Shown here: one piece after another, positions 16,347 to 25,236 of the stretch
Layout: the number at the start of each line of letters is the position of its first letter
How positions within the stretch are numbered: the first letter of the stretch is position 1
Assembly: GCA_026400835.1 (NCBI GenBank)
Contig: JAPLOA010000052.1
Coordinates: 1 to 32,622, forward strand
Source: Planctomycetales bacterium
GTDB lineage: Bacteria; Planctomycetota; Planctomycetia; Planctomycetales; Planctomycetaceae
DNA length: 32,622 nucleotides
Direction: 5' to 3'
Made by a program: the position numbers and the translations under genes
Notes under the pieces: generated by a model
The model's input: only the letters and a program-made list of their open reading frames with translations
What the model was told of the DNA's origin: nothing
Databases searched by the model: none

Positions 16347-17417
16347 TTATGGAACCTGAACCACTTCGCCGTTGCCGCGTGTTATGAGGCCGGCAAACAG
16401 AGTAAGGTCAATGTTCTCGCTGAGGAAGGCCACACTGCCATCGCCGAACAGGAACTGAGCACCACCGGTGTGGAAAGAGAATGGCTGGCTCGTGCCCTGA
16501 ACACCGTAGGCACCGGTCGGATAGGTTTCGGCTCCGACATTGTGACCGTTGGTTGCATTAAAGGGAGTCGTTCCGCCCAAAGCTGAGCCGTCAGCACGCT
16601 GGCTCATTACCAGAATATCGCTCGCCGGGCGACACCATCCACCGGCGTTCACGCGGTTGGTCGGGACAATACCGAAGGGTCGTGGGCCGCGGCGGTAAAC
16701 GGTTGGTCGTCCGGCCGATTCAATCACGGAAACCGTATTTGACAAGCCGTCCGTCACGTCACGGAACTTTGAATCCACATTCTGAGCATGCATGCCGGCA
16801 AAGTATCTGTGAGCAGGTGCCGTCGGGTCGACGAAGTTTCCAGTGATTGGAAATGTGGCCTGAGCCGTCGTTGGAAGGAAGGCGTTAATGTTCACATCCA
16901 CTCCCTTTGACAATGCATAGTCTGAAGTAGCAACCATGTTGGCCGCATATCCAGATGGAGTCGTCGTAACGTCCGGGTCGCCGTCCAGTTTCAGTTGAGC
17001 AGCGGATGAAGGACACTCAAAGGCAGGCAACCGAGTGCTCACGACGGATCGCATCGTAGGATCGGGGTTACTCCACTGAAGTGTCTGGTCATACCTCGTA
17101 TACAGATTGGCCTGTTCCAGTTGAGGAAGGATCTTCACAAAGCCAGCCAGCCGCTTGGTTCCGGTGCCTGGAGGACGACTACTGACGGGGAGAACCCCGT
17201 AAATGTCCGCAAAGTTATGGATCGCAAGACCAAGTTGCTTCAGGTTATTCTTACATTGCGTCCGACGAGCAGCCTCGCGTGCCTGCTGAACTGCAGGCAG
17301 CAACAATGCAATCAGAATTGCGATGATGGCAATTACAACAAGCAGCTCGATCAATGTGAACCCGCGACGAGAGTCCGAACGAGCCACAGACACTGAATTG
17401 AAACGAAACTTCTTCAT
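16347..17417 (-). CDS. DUF1559 domain-containing prepilin-like protein
   Basis: The 356-residue protein has a type IV prepilin N-terminus: a short basic leader, the cleavage/methylation site [19 protein letters not shown] and a hydrophobic helix. The DUF1559 body follows, with [31 protein letters not shown], and the C-terminal signature is [23 protein letters not shown]. Such proteins are exported and processed by a prepilin peptidase; they are massively amplified in planctomycetes and their function is unsettled. The upstream neighbour is the small lipoprotein commonly paired with them, 86 bases away. A good terminator follows the gene. Confidence 0.95.
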   Translation of the reverse strand: MKKFRFNSVSVARSDSRRGFTLIELLVVIAIIAILIALLLPAVQQAREAARRTQCKNNLKQLGLAIHNFADIYGVLPVSSRPPGTGTKRLAGFVKILPQLEQANLYTRYDQTLQWSNPDPTMRSVVSTRLPAFECPSSAAQLKLDGDPDVTTTPSGYAANMVATSDYALSKGVDVNINAFLPTTAQATFPITGNFVDPTAPAHRYFAGMHAQNVDSKFRDVTDGLSNTVSVIESAGRPTVYRRGPRPFGIVPTNRVNAGGWCRPASDILVMSQRADGSALGGTTPFNATNGHNVGAETYPTGAYGVQGTSQPFSFHTGGAQFLFGDGSVAFLSENIDLTLFAGLITRGNGEVVQVP

Positions 17418-17503
17418 AAACTCTGAGACCTTTGCTTAAAATGGAAGTGGCGTAAGTAACGCCCTGAAAAAAAAACGGCATAAATAAACAGAGCGCGCTA
17501 TCA

Positions 17504-17974
17504 CTACTTCTTAAGATCGATCGCAGGAATCGCGGTTTCCGAGTCACTGATCACAACGTTGATCCCGGATGTCTCCGGGTTCGCATACTTTGCGGGAAGT
17601 GCGTTATCGCCTCGCACCATACTGCCCCCGCTGTTCACAAGCTTGAACCAGACAGCACTGACTTTGTATTCGCCGGCAGGAGCACCATCGCCGGTGCCAT
17701 AGGTCCCCAAAGTAAAGGATCCGTCAGCGACGGATTTTGCAGAGGGGCGAACTGTTGCCGGGACATCAGCAGAGACCGGCGTCAATGTCAGCTCTGCTCC
17801 TTCAACGGGTTTACCTTCGAAGGTAATTTTTCCGCTGGCTGGCACCACAATTTCCCATGGCTTTGCGGCCTCACCGCAGCCGGCCAGACCCACTGCGAAC
17901 AGCCAACACGACAGCACGATCGGAAGGCGTGATGTCAAAGGAGATGTCCTTAAGCGTTCTATTTTCATATTCAC
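17504..17974 (-). CDS. Small transthyretin-like lipoprotein paired with DUF1559
   Basis: The 156-residue protein has a lipoprotein signal (WLFAVGLAGC, lipidated cysteine C33). A single beta-sandwich domain follows, with PASGKITFEGKPVEGAELTLTP and a DGSFTLGTYGTGDGAPAGEYKVSAVW segment, as in carboxypeptidase-regulatory or transthyretin-like folds. It should sit in a membrane facing the periplasm. Such lipoproteins usually adjoin DUF1559 genes in planctomycetes. ATG at 17974 or 17968 could be the start. No enzymatic residues are evident. Confidence 0.85.
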   Translation of the reverse strand: MNMKIERLRTSPLTSRLPIVLSCWLFAVGLAGCGEAAKPWEIVVPASGKITFEGKPVEGAELTLTPVSADVPATVRPSAKSVADGSFTLGTYGTGDGAPAGEYKVSAVWFKLVNSGGSMVRGDNALPAKYANPETSGINVVISDSETAIPAIDLKK

Positions 17975-18137
17975 CGTACCCTCAACTCCCGTCCCGGGAA
18001 AACTTTACTTAACAAATACATCATCGACACAGTCGTGTATATTTAAAGTGCAAGATTTTTCGATTTTCGCCGAATCAGCGAGACCGCCTCGGAACTGATG
18101 CTCGGACACCCGCAACAAATGCCAAATCAATATAACA

Positions 18138-18154
18138 CTCACTGAGTGGGTAAT
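18138..18154. promoter_or_regulatory. Possible operator-like motif, copy 2
   Basis: The 17 bases ctcactgagtgggtaat match atcactaaatgggtgat at 26321 in 13 positions, and cactcactgagtg overlapping the left edge is itself palindromic. It lies about 165 bases upstream of the lipoprotein gene and just downstream of the sulfate-binding gene. A regulatory role is only a suggestion. Confidence 0.25.
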
Positions 18155-18194
18155 GTATTACGATTAAAACGCTGACACAAGGCTATTCCTGAAG

Positions 18195-19316
18195 TTATTT
18201 TGTATGAGCACTCTGCTCATACAGCTGATCAAAAATCCCGCCTTCCACAAAGAACATCGCGTTGGCCTCCTCCCAGTCGGTGGCGAAATCGGAGATTGTG
18301 AAGGTCTTAAGTTCTGGGAATGTGGATTGGAATTTCTTGCGAACCTCTTCCTTTGCCGGGCGAAAATAATTGCTTGCAATAATCTGCTGCCCCTCGTCAG
18401 TGTACAGAAACTGCAAATAGGCCTGCGCGACACCTCGAGTCCCCCGAGCGTCAACCACATTGTCCACGATTGCGATATGCGGCTCATGGATGATGCTGAC
18501 CGGCGGGTACACGATTTCCAGCTGACCGGACGATTCTCTTACTTCCAGCATTGCTTCATTCTCCAACGCCAGATGAACGTCACCGACGCCTTTCTGAGCA
18601 AACGTGGTTGTGGCCCCACGAGCTCCCGCATCCAGCACGGGCACCCGTCGATAAAGCTCTGTCACAAGTTTTCGGGCGTCATCCTGCGATCCGCCAGTGG
18701 AAATCACACTTCCCCACGCAGCCAGGAAGCTCAATTTGCCATTTCCAGAAGTGCGTGGGCTGGGGGTGATGATTTGCGTGTCGCCTTTGATCAAGTCCGG
18801 CCAATCTTTCAGATTCTTTGGATTTCCTTTGCGAGTCACAAAAACAATCGTGGACGTGTAAGGGAGCGAGCGGTCGGGGAATGTTTCTTCCCATCGTTCT
18901 TTGATCAGTCCAGCTTTCTGCAGAGAATTCGTATCCGACCAAATTGAGAGCGTCGCGACATCAGCCTCCAGCCCATCGATGATCGCCCGTGCCTGACTGC
19001 CGGACGAGCCGTGAGACTGCTTGATACTGACTTTAATCCCGGTTTCTTTCTCGTACGCAGGGATGAATGCGTTGTTGATTTCTTTCCACAATTCACGTGT
19101 CGGATCATACGACACGTTCAAAAGGGTGATCTCCTGTGGTGCGGGGGGCGTTTCACCCGTTGAGATTGATGGATCAGGTTCCTTCGCACATCCGAATATC
19201 ACCGCAACGAGAAGCACAACAACCCATGGCCGATGCACCAGGTTGCCCAACTGCCGAATAGGTCTGCAGATTGAGGCATGCTCGGTGCCTGGAGCCGATT
19301 TGTAGATCTGCTTCAT
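18195..19316 (-). CDS. Sulfate-binding lipoprotein of an ABC importer (copy 1)
   Basis: The 373-residue protein belongs to the sulfate/thiosulfate-binding (Sbp/CysP) family. Landmarks are LLNVSYDPTRELWKEINNAF, SIKQSHGSSGSQARAI, LPYTSTIVFVTRKGNPKNLKDW, TSGNGKLSFLAAWGS and GARGATTTFAQKGVGDVHLALENE. Instead of a free periplasmic signal it has a lipobox (VVVLLVAVIFGC), so it is probably membrane-anchored. ATG at 19316 precedes a basic region and this signal; the frame is open to a TTG at 19364. It lies 105 bases downstream of cysE, apart from the permease genes, and is a diverged paralog of the protein at 25237-26292. Confidence 0.9.
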   Translation of the reverse strand: MKQIYKSAPGTEHASICRPIRQLGNLVHRPWVVVLLVAVIFGCAKEPDPSISTGETPPAPQEITLLNVSYDPTRELWKEINNAFIPAYEKETGIKVSIKQSHGSSGSQARAIIDGLEADVATLSIWSDTNSLQKAGLIKERWEETFPDRSLPYTSTIVFVTRKGNPKNLKDWPDLIKGDTQIITPSPRTSGNGKLSFLAAWGSVISTGGSQDDARKLVTELYRRVPVLDAGARGATTTFAQKGVGDVHLALENEAMLEVRESSGQLEIVYPPVSIIHEPHIAIVDNVVDARGTRGVAQAYLQFLYTDEGQQIIASNYFRPAKEEVRKKFQSTFPELKTFTISDFATDWEEANAMFFVEGGIFDQLYEQSAHTK

Positions 19317-19421
19317 AGAAAGTGACGATCTCAAGTGGTTGATCTGGACACTCGCCCCCGCCAAAAAAATGGCTGAGTATTTGGCTGGTATTGTCCGAGG
19401 AGGAACTGAGAGGCTGAAACG

Positions 19422-20378
19422 CTAGATGCCCGCCCCACTATTGAACACTTCGTTCTGATGCTTGGCCTGAGTGATATTGCTGTCCGGTGGCACGCTCCGA
19501 GTCAGCCAGACGTTACCACCGATGACCGATCGGGCTCCAATCGTGATCCTTCCCAGAATCGTGGCTCCGGCGTAAATCACCACGTCATGCTCAACGATGG
19601 GATGTCGCTCCTTACCCTTCAACAACGCGCCGTTTTCGTCGACCGGGAATCGTTTGGCTCCCAGTGTAACAGCCTGATACACACGAACTCGATCTCCTAC
19701 AACGGCTGTTTCCCCAATGACCACACCAGTGCCATGGTCAATAAAGAAACTCTGGCCAATCGTTGCACCGGGATGAATATCAATGCCGGTCAGCGAATGA
19801 GCAATCTCCGCGATAATGCGCGCGACCAACGGTGCTCCCAGTCGGTGCAGAAGATTGGCCATGCGATGATGCAGAATTGCCGTCATCCCGGGATAACACA
19901 CCAAAACTTCATCTGCACTCCGTGCGGCCGGATCGCCTTCGTACGCCGCCTGAATATCTGTCTCAAGCGTCTGTCGAATCTGGGGCAAATGTGCAGCAAA
20001 GTGACGAGTAATCTCCGTGGCCTTCTGACGATTGTCGTCCGGCGTCGGTGAGTATCGTTCAGCGAAGATCATCTCCAGGGCGATCTGCTCGTCCAGATGT
20101 CGCAGAGCCTTTTCGAGCGTATGTCCGACGAAGTAGTCGATGCTCTCCTGAACAACGTCATGTCCTCCCAGTCGATTCGGAAACAACGCAGCTCCGAGAT
20201 CTTCCACGACTCCGGCCAACACTTTGCGGGATGGCAGTTTGATGGGCTTCCCGGCTCGTTGACGAGTTGCCAGTGACTCTTCGCGTAACGCTCGCAGTTC
20301 GGCAACAATTTCGCGAGTCTCCCAACGCTTGCTTTGGGGAGGGGGACAGCAGGATACTGGTTGTTCTTTGCTGTTCAT
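19422..20378 (-). CDS. cysE: Serine O-acetyltransferase (EpsC/CysE type)
   Basis: The 318-residue enzyme makes O-acetylserine from serine and acetyl-CoA, the first committed step of cysteine synthesis. The C-terminal left-handed beta helix carries the catalytic pair D214-H215 ([19 protein letters not shown]) and the second histidine H259 ([20 protein letters not shown]). The long N-terminal helical domain (about residues 50-180) fits the EpsC subgroup. Its ATG overlaps the cysK stop by 4 bases (ATGA), so the two enzymes of the pathway are translationally coupled. The C-terminus (VFNSGAGI) ends in isoleucine, as required in known CysE tails that dock into CysK. Confidence 0.93.
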   Translation of the reverse strand: MNSKEQPVSCCPPPQSKRWETREIVAELRALREESLATRQRAGKPIKLPSRKVLAGVVEDLGAALFPNRLGGHDVVQESIDYFVGHTLEKALRHLDEQIALEMIFAERYSPTPDDNRQKATEITRHFAAHLPQIRQTLETDIQAAYEGDPAARSADEVLVCYPGMTAILHHRMANLLHRLGAPLVARIIAEIAHSLTGIDIHPGATIGQSFFIDHGTGVVIGETAVVGDRVRVYQAVTLGAKRFPVDENGALLKGKERHPIVEHDVVIYAGATILGRITIGARSVIGGNVWLTRSVPPDSNITQAKHQNEVFNSGAGI

Positions 20379-21349
20379 CGGGCTTTGCCTTCCGCGTCGA
20401 AAACACCTTCGAACAGGATCGAGCTGAGGTACCGCTCACCAGAGTCAGGAAGCACGACAACGATCGTTTTGCCTTTGTTTTCCGGGCGTTTGGCGACTCG
20501 AATGGCCGCGACTGTTGCCGCTCCACAGGAGATACCACAAAGAATTCCTTCTTCCTGAGCGATTCGTCGTGCCATCAGCACCGCGTCTTCATTGCTGACC
20601 TGTTCGATTTCGTCGACTACCGACAGGTCCAGCACTTCAGGAACAAAACCGGCTCCGATACCCTGAATCTTATGGGGCGCTGGTTTGAGTGGCTCACCGT
20701 TTCTTTTCTGAGTCAACACGGGGCTCGCGGACGGCTCCACGGCGACTGAACGAACGCTGCTCTTTTTCTTTTTCAGATAACGTGACACTCCCGTGATGGT
20801 TCCGCCAGTGCCAACTCCACCAACAAAGATGTCAACGAGTCCATCCGTGTCTTCCCAGATTTCTGGTCCGGTCGTCTCTTCATGGATTGCGGCATTCGCG
20901 GGATTCTTGAACTGCTGGAGCAGAACGTACTTTCCCGGATCAGAGGCGTAGATTTCTTCTGCCTTGTTCACGGCGCCGGTCATTCCTTTGGGCCCTTCGG
21001 TGAGCACCAGTTTTGCTCCAAAGGCCAACAGCAACTTTCTTCGCTCGATGCTCATCGTCTCCGGCATCGTCAGTGTCAGAGGGATGCTTTTCGCCGCAGC
21101 CACGAATGCCAGGGCGATGCCCGTATTACCGCTGGTAGGTTCGACCAGTTCTTTGCCTGGTCCGAGCAATCCCTTTTTCTCAGCGTCCCAGATCATGGCG
21201 GCGCCCAGACGGCACTTGACTGAGTACGCTGGATTTCGTCCCTCGATTTTTGCCAGCACTGTGGCGGGGGCGCCATCGATCACGTGGTTCAATCGAACGA
21301 GCGGCGTACGACCGATGGAAAGAGAATTATCAGCAAACCAGCGTGGCAT
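20375..21349 (-). CDS. cysK: Cysteine synthase A (O-acetylserine sulfhydrylase)
   Basis: The PLP enzyme converts O-acetylserine and sulfide to cysteine; it is 324 residues from the chosen start. The PLP lysine is in [11 protein letters not shown] (K45 from this start). [10 protein letters not shown] is the substrate loop, [15 protein letters not shown] the phosphate-binding glycine loop and [10 protein letters not shown] the C-terminal motif. ATG at 21349 gives the usual N-terminus [18 protein letters not shown]; an in-frame TTG four codons earlier is less likely. An intrinsic terminator ends 29 bases before this ATG, which implies control by read-through. The gene overlaps cysE by 4 bases. 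Confidence 0.94.
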   Translation of the reverse strand: MPRWFADNSLSIGRTPLVRLNHVIDGAPATVLAKIEGRNPAYSVKCRLGAAMIWDAEKKGLLGPGKELVEPTSGNTGIALAFVAAAKSIPLTLTMPETMSIERRKLLLAFGAKLVLTEGPKGMTGAVNKAEEIYASDPGKYVLLQQFKNPANAAIHEETTGPEIWEDTDGLVDIFVGGVGTGGTITGVSRYLKKKKSSVRSVAVEPSASPVLTQKRNGEPLKPAPHKIQGIGAGFVPEVLDLSVVDEIEQVSNEDAVLMARRIAQEEGILCGISCGAATVAAIRVAKRPENKGKTIVVVLPDSGERYLSSILFEGVFDAEGKAR

Positions 21350-21378
21350 AGGAAGGTCCAAATTGAAAAGTACAAACG

Positions 21379-21416
21379 AAAAAAGGCCGCTGCGTTTTGA
21401 ATAAAACGCAACGGCC
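21379..21416 (-). terminator. Intrinsic terminator in the cysK leader
   Basis: On the minus strand a 14-bp stem with one mismatch (ggccgttgcgtttt / aaaacgcagcggcc, 4-base loop) is followed by six T residues. It lies 146 bases after the cysA stop and only 29 bases before the cysK ATG. It may end the cysTWA transcript, or act as an attenuator for cysKE if transcription starts upstream of it. Confidence 0.85.
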
Positions 21417-21510
21417 TCCGAGTTTTTCGGTCAGCGGTATTGTTAAGGAATTTACAGGGATCACAGGTCTGACGTCAACATGGGTTGTGTCGTGAGTTTT
21501 AATGGCTTGG

Positions 21511-21550
21511 GATTTCGAATTTGAAATTTGAGATACGAAATCTCGAATTC
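21511..21550. repeat. AT-rich palindrome (family copy 2)
   Basis: Arms gatttcg and cgaaatc enclose aatttgaaatttgagata, and a second overlapping hairpin is gagatacgaaatctc. The core matches the repeat at 15193-15230. It sits just after the cysA stop, between cysA and cysK. Confidence 0.65.
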
Positions 21551-21562
21551 CGCGCGTAGAAA

Positions 21563-22624
21563 TCAAATCACGTAATCTGCCTCCGGCATAAAGACGCGGA
21601 CTGATCGAGGATGCACGTAGACAATATCGTTGAGTTTCAGCTCCAACTGTTTGGCTCGATAATGCGTCACATCGACGTTCAGCTCAACGCCAAACTCTTC
21701 GACGGCGACTCGAACCTTCAGCACCGAACCAGCCGGATTAATCTGCTTGATTTTTCCCAGCAGTGATGCCTGTGAAGGTGATCGATCGATGTCCAGCTCG
21801 TGAGGTCTCACATAGGCGGTTGCATTCCGTGGCTCCTCATGCTGGTACTCATCGTACTGCAGACTGAACGGCCCCATCTGAACTCGCCCCGATTGAACTC
21901 GCCCGTGAAACACATTCACGTTACCCAGAAAATCCATGACGAAAGATGTGGCCGGATTATCGAAGACGGCCTGAGGTGTCCCGGTCTGCTCGATATGTCC
22001 CTGACTCATGACCACAACCTGATCAGCCATTTCAAAGGCCTCCTCCTGGTCGTGCGTCACGAATACCGTTGTCACATGCATTTCTTCATGCAGTTTTCGC
22101 AACCATGTTCGCAGTTCCTGTCGCACCTTGGCATCCAGCGCGCCAAACGGTTCATCGAGTAACAGCATGCGAGGTTTGACTGCAAGTGCCCGTGCGAGAG
22201 CGACGCGTTGACGCTGCCCACCGGAAAGTTCGGAAGGATACCGCTGGCCTAGTCCTTCGAGTCGCACAAGATGCAGCAGCTCGTTGACGCGTTCGCGAAC
22301 TTCATTATTCGGAGCATTGCGAACTCGCATTCCGAATGCAACGTTCTCAAACACAGTCATGTGACGAAACAGTGCGTAGTGCTGAAAGACGAAACCCACT
22401 TCTCTATCGCGGGCCGAGCGAGTCGTTACGTCTTCATCTTTGAACAGAATGCTGCCCTCATCAGCACTTTCCAGCCCGGAGATGATTCGCAGCAGAGTCG
22501 TCTTGCCCGAACCTGATGGTCCCAGCAATGCGGTCAGACTGTCTGAGGGGACTTCCAGACTGACGTTCTTCAAAGCGACGAAATCACCGAATCGCTTCGA
22601 AAGATTTTGAACTGAGATACTCAT
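21563..22624 (-). CDS. cysA: Sulfate/thiosulfate importer ATP-binding protein
   Basis: The 353-residue ATPase of the sulfate ABC importer has Walker [10 protein letters not shown] at residues 35-43, the Q-loop FVFQHYALF, the signature [15 protein letters not shown], Walker [13 protein letters not shown] and the switch histidine VFVTHDQ. A C-terminal TOBE-type regulatory domain (about residues 240-353) includes [13 protein letters not shown], characteristic of CysA. It lies 61 bases downstream of cysW on the same strand. Length is normal. Confidence 0.95.
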   Translation of the reverse strand: MSISVQNLSKRFGDFVALKNVSLEVPSDSLTALLGPSGSGKTTLLRIISGLESADEGSILFKDEDVTTRSARDREVGFVFQHYALFRHMTVFENVAFGMRVRNAPNNEVRERVNELLHLVRLEGLGQRYPSELSGGQRQRVALARALAVKPRMLLLDEPFGALDAKVRQELRTWLRKLHEEMHVTTVFVTHDQEEAFEMADQVVVMSQGHIEQTGTPQAVFDNPATSFVMDFLGNVNVFHGRVQSGRVQMGPFSLQYDEYQHEEPRNATAYVRPHELDIDRSPSQASLLGKIKQINPAGSVLKVRVAVEEFGVELNVDVTHYRAKQLELKLNDIVYVHPRSVRVFMPEADYVI

Positions 22625-22628
22625 GGGA

Positions 22629-22649
22629 ATTACCTGACAGTGGGGTAAT
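22629..22649. promoter_or_regulatory. Inverted repeat ahead of cysA
   Basis: Perfect 6-bp arms attacc and ggtaat are separated by nine bases, directly before the cysA start and over its ribosome-binding region. Its agtggggtaatg half resembles the motif at 18138. It might be a regulator site or a translational hairpin; the evidence is only the symmetry. Confidence 0.3.
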
Positions 22650-22685
22650 GAATCGCAGTTTTAAACCTGAGCTAAAACCTCAGTG

Positions 22686-23567
22686 CTACTCTGCTGAACT
22701 CTGCTCCATCGATGCGGCGACCATTCGTTCCAGAATGATCTTCAGCACCAGTGTCGAAAGAGCCATCAAGGTCAGGACTGACGCAACCGCATAGGAGCCG
22801 GGGTTGTTGTAATCCTGAAAGAGCTTTTCGACTCGCAGAGCCATCGTGTAGGTTTCTCGTTCAATGCGGCCGGAAACGACATAGACCGCTCCGAATTCGC
22901 CAATCGCACGAGCATTGCACTGGATCACTCCGAACAACAGGCCCCATTTGATATTCGGCAAAGTGACTCGCCAGAAGATCTGCCATGGCGATGCACCCAG
23001 ACTGACGGCGGCCAGTTCTTCGTCATCACCCAGAGCCTGCATCAGAGGAATCAATTCGCGAGCCACAAATGGGATGGTCACAAACATCGTGGCCATCACG
23101 AGGCCAGGCCAGGCAAAGATCACCTTGAGTCCGATCGCATTCAGCATCGGAGCGAAGTAACCGGTTCGCAGGTTGTACAACAACACGAACATCAAGCCGG
23201 CTACGACCGGTGAAACGGCAAATGGCAGATCGAGTGCCGTCATCAACAGTGTTCGACCAGGAAACTTGAACTTGGTCAGGGTCCACGCAGCGGCAACTCC
23301 GCAAACGGTGTTCACCAACACCGCGAGCGGCACCACAATCAGCGTCAGAAAAACGGAATGTCGCGTTTCCGCGTCATTGAAAAGGTTATTCCACCAGCCG
23401 GAAATGCCCTCAGAAAATGCCTGCACGAAGACATAAATCAGGGGCACAATAATCAGGACACTGGCAATCAAATAGCAAAGCGAGATCAGCAGAATGCGAA
23501 ACCACAGCGGTTCGTTCGCCACCATCTTGCCTGCGGTCTTCTGCGTTCTGACGGAGTTAACGTGCAT
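22686..23567 (-). CDS. cysW: Sulfate ABC importer permease CysW
   Basis: The 293-residue permease has six predicted membrane spans and the EAA-type cytoplasmic loop (LAAVSLGASPWQIFWRVTLPNIKWGLLFG). AIGEFGAVYVVSGRI is typical of CysW. It forms the importer channel with CysT. ATG at 23567 has AAGGA upstream and overlaps the cysT end by 11 bases; the frame is open to a TTG at 23588. The upstream extension has no conserved residues. Confidence 0.94.
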   Translation of the reverse strand: MHVNSVRTQKTAGKMVANEPLWFRILLISLCYLIASVLIIVPLIYVFVQAFSEGISGWWNNLFNDAETRHSVFLTLIVVPLAVLVNTVCGVAAAWTLTKFKFPGRTLLMTALDLPFAVSPVVAGLMFVLLYNLRTGYFAPMLNAIGLKVIFAWPGLVMATMFVTIPFVARELIPLMQALGDDEELAAVSLGASPWQIFWRVTLPNIKWGLLFGVIQCNARAIGEFGAVYVVSGRIERETYTMALRVEKLFQDYNNPGSYAVASVLTLMALSTLVLKIILERMVAASMEQSSAE

Positions 23568-24438
23568 AGCGGCGATTCCTTGCTTCAAGCCAGTTAATCA
23601 GCATCAGAGTGGTAATCGATCCGGCCAGCAGAACGACCGCAATCGCGGTGGCTTCTTCGTACTTGTAGTCTTCCAGCCGCGAGTAGATCAGCATCGGAGC
23701 GATCTCGGACTTGAACGGGATATTCGTCGAGACAAAGATGATCGAGCCGTACTCGCCCAGTCCGCGAGCAAACGCGAGGGCGAATCCGGTGTAGAGTGCT
23801 GGCATCAGAGACGGCAGGATGACTCGCATAAACGTCTGCCAGCGAGAAGCTCCCAGTGATGCAGCGGCTTCCTCAATATCACCTTCGAGACTCGACAAAA
23901 GTGGCTGCACTGTTCGTACGACAAACGGCAGTCCCAGAAAGACCAGAACCAGCACGATGGCAAATCGCGAGTACGCGCCTTCAATTCCCAGCGGCACCAG
24001 AAACTGGCCGAACCAGCCGTTCTTCACATAGAGACTGGAATAAACCAGCCCGGCTACGGCTGTCGGCAAGGCGAAGGGAAGGTCGACAATCGCATCGAGC
24101 ATCTGACGACCCGGAAAACGATATCGCACAATGACCCATGCGAACAGGAGGCCAAGTATAACGTCAACGACAGCAGCGATGGCTGCCGCTCCGAACGTCA
24201 GAGTATAGGCGGCTCGAGCACGATCCGACCAGGCCGCTGCCAGAAACTCCGAAGGCGTCAGAGAAATCGACTTGGCAATCAAGGCTATCAGGGGAACAAA
24301 CAGCATGACGGTCAGCCAGCTGATCGTCACGGCTAACCCCGGCCCAAATCCTGGCAACGGGCTGCGATGTTTTCCTGAGACAAGTCGTCTCAGAGTACCC
24401 CCGAGAGATTGATTGGGGGAAGGTTTAGCGGCACTCAC
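23557..24438 (-). CDS. cysT: Sulfate ABC importer permease CysT (CysU)
   Basis: The 293-residue permease has six hydrophobic spans and an EAA loop (EAAASLGASRWQTFMRVILPSLMPAL). LGEYGSIIFVSTNIPFKSEIAPMLI is the CysT-specific end of that loop. GTG at 24438 is chosen because AGGAG lies seven bases upstream; the open frame runs 26 codons further back without a plausible protein sequence. It is the first of the three transporter genes cysT-cysW-cysA. A large palindrome separates it from yezD. Confidence 0.94.
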   Translation of the reverse strand: MSAAKPSPNQSLGGTLRRLVSGKHRSPLPGFGPGLAVTISWLTVMLFVPLIALIAKSISLTPSEFLAAAWSDRARAAYTLTFGAAAIAAVVDVILGLLFAWVIVRYRFPGRQMLDAIVDLPFALPTAVAGLVYSSLYVKNGWFGQFLVPLGIEGAYSRFAIVLVLVFLGLPFVVRTVQPLLSSLEGDIEEAAASLGASRWQTFMRVILPSLMPALYTGFALAFARGLGEYGSIIFVSTNIPFKSEIAPMLIYSRLEDYKYEEATAIAVVLLAGSITTLMLINWLEARNRRYAR

Positions 24439-24634
24439 GTTGTTCGCTCCTGAAAGATGCGTACATCGTGCGCCAAAATAACGCGGACGCGTTTCTCGTC
24501 GAGAAACTGACTGCAAAAAGTCGCATCTGAACCGGCCCTCGAAGTGGTATCGTCAGGCAAAATTTGATTTGCGGAAAGAAGAGGAGGTCAACTCAATGAA
24601 GCGAAGAAATCTTCACCACTGACTTTACCGGGGC

Positions 24635-24749
24635 GTTGATTTAACGGTTTTTCAAAACCCGAAACGTCAGTGAGGGATTGCAATTTCAGGTTTAAACAGT
24701 TCTCGCCCCAAAATCCCTCGCTCACGCTTCGGGTTATGATTCAATCAAC
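24635..24749. repeat. Large imperfect palindrome (REP-like)
   Basis: Long arms cccgaaacgtcagtgaggga (24658-24677) and its near-complement at 24714-24733 face each other across a loop containing caggtttaaac. The outermost bases are gttgattta and tcaatcaac. On the minus strand the stem is followed by TTTTGAAAAA, so it could also terminate yezD transcription. It has no coding content. The gttgattta ends recall the ends of the split palindrome at 13212. Confidence 0.75.
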
Positions 24750-24786
24750 AGTCTGATAAACCCCGATGAAGTCGCTTGTCCAAATA

Positions 24787-25017
24787 CTACTGCGTTGTCT
24801 GCGACGTCTGTCGTTCGTTGCGAGTAATGCGACGGCGTTCGAGACGATCGATCTGCACCACAACTCCGTCCTGAACCACAATCTGCACATGTCCAAAGCG
24901 GAGATTGCGAAGTGATTCTCGAATCTGTGCCAACACCAGGTCTTCTGAATCAGATCGACCGTCTGCTGTGGCATGGTCTTCGGCGGTGTCGCTTTTCTTT
25001 CCCATGACTCTGCTCAT
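24787..25017 (-). CDS. yezD: YezD family protein (DUF2292)
   Basis: The small protein is 76 residues from ATG 25017; GTG at 25026 and ATG at 25005 are alternatives. The conserved stretch is IRESLRNLRFGHVQIVVQDGVVVQIDRLERRRI, which is the YezD/DUF2292 signature (FGxVxIxxxDGxVVQI...). The family is small and without known activity, but its genes often accompany sulfate-assimilation genes. It is encoded between the second sulfate-binding lipoprotein and cysT on the same strand, which supports a role in sulfur metabolism. No signal peptide or membrane span is seen. Confidence 0.85.
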   Translation of the reverse strand: MSRVMGKKSDTAEDHATADGRSDSEDLVLAQIRESLRNLRFGHVQIVVQDGVVVQIDRLERRRITRNERQTSQTTQ

Positions 25018-25236
25018 TTCACTCACGTCAACCGGGGTTACAGTCTTTCACACGGCTTTACGCTCACCGTGCTCGCAACAATGCTGCCCGCGCCGATGAC
25101 GAGAGCATCTCTGCCATGGTTGACGGGCAACCCTGGAATGCAGAAAAAAATTCAGGCACCGAATATCGATTCTCTTGGCCGCCGCCCTGAGCATTCAGGG
25201 CAAGCAGTGTTTGGCAGGCCGGCAGAGCACAAGTCC

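Noticed and set aside
21379-21562. A T-box or other known riboswitch before cysK
   Set aside because: The conserved T-box antiterminator word was not found, and no known riboswitch core was recognised by eye.
21330-21566. A 78-codon frame across the cysK leader as a cysteine-rich leader peptide
   Set aside because: It holds only a few cysteines, crosses the terminator stem and the cysK start, and has no ribosome-binding site.
25184-25201. Hairpin gccctga-gcat-tcagggc as terminator of the sulfate-binding gene
   Set aside because: The stem is perfect but no T-run follows within a useful distance on the minus strand, so it was not called a terminator.
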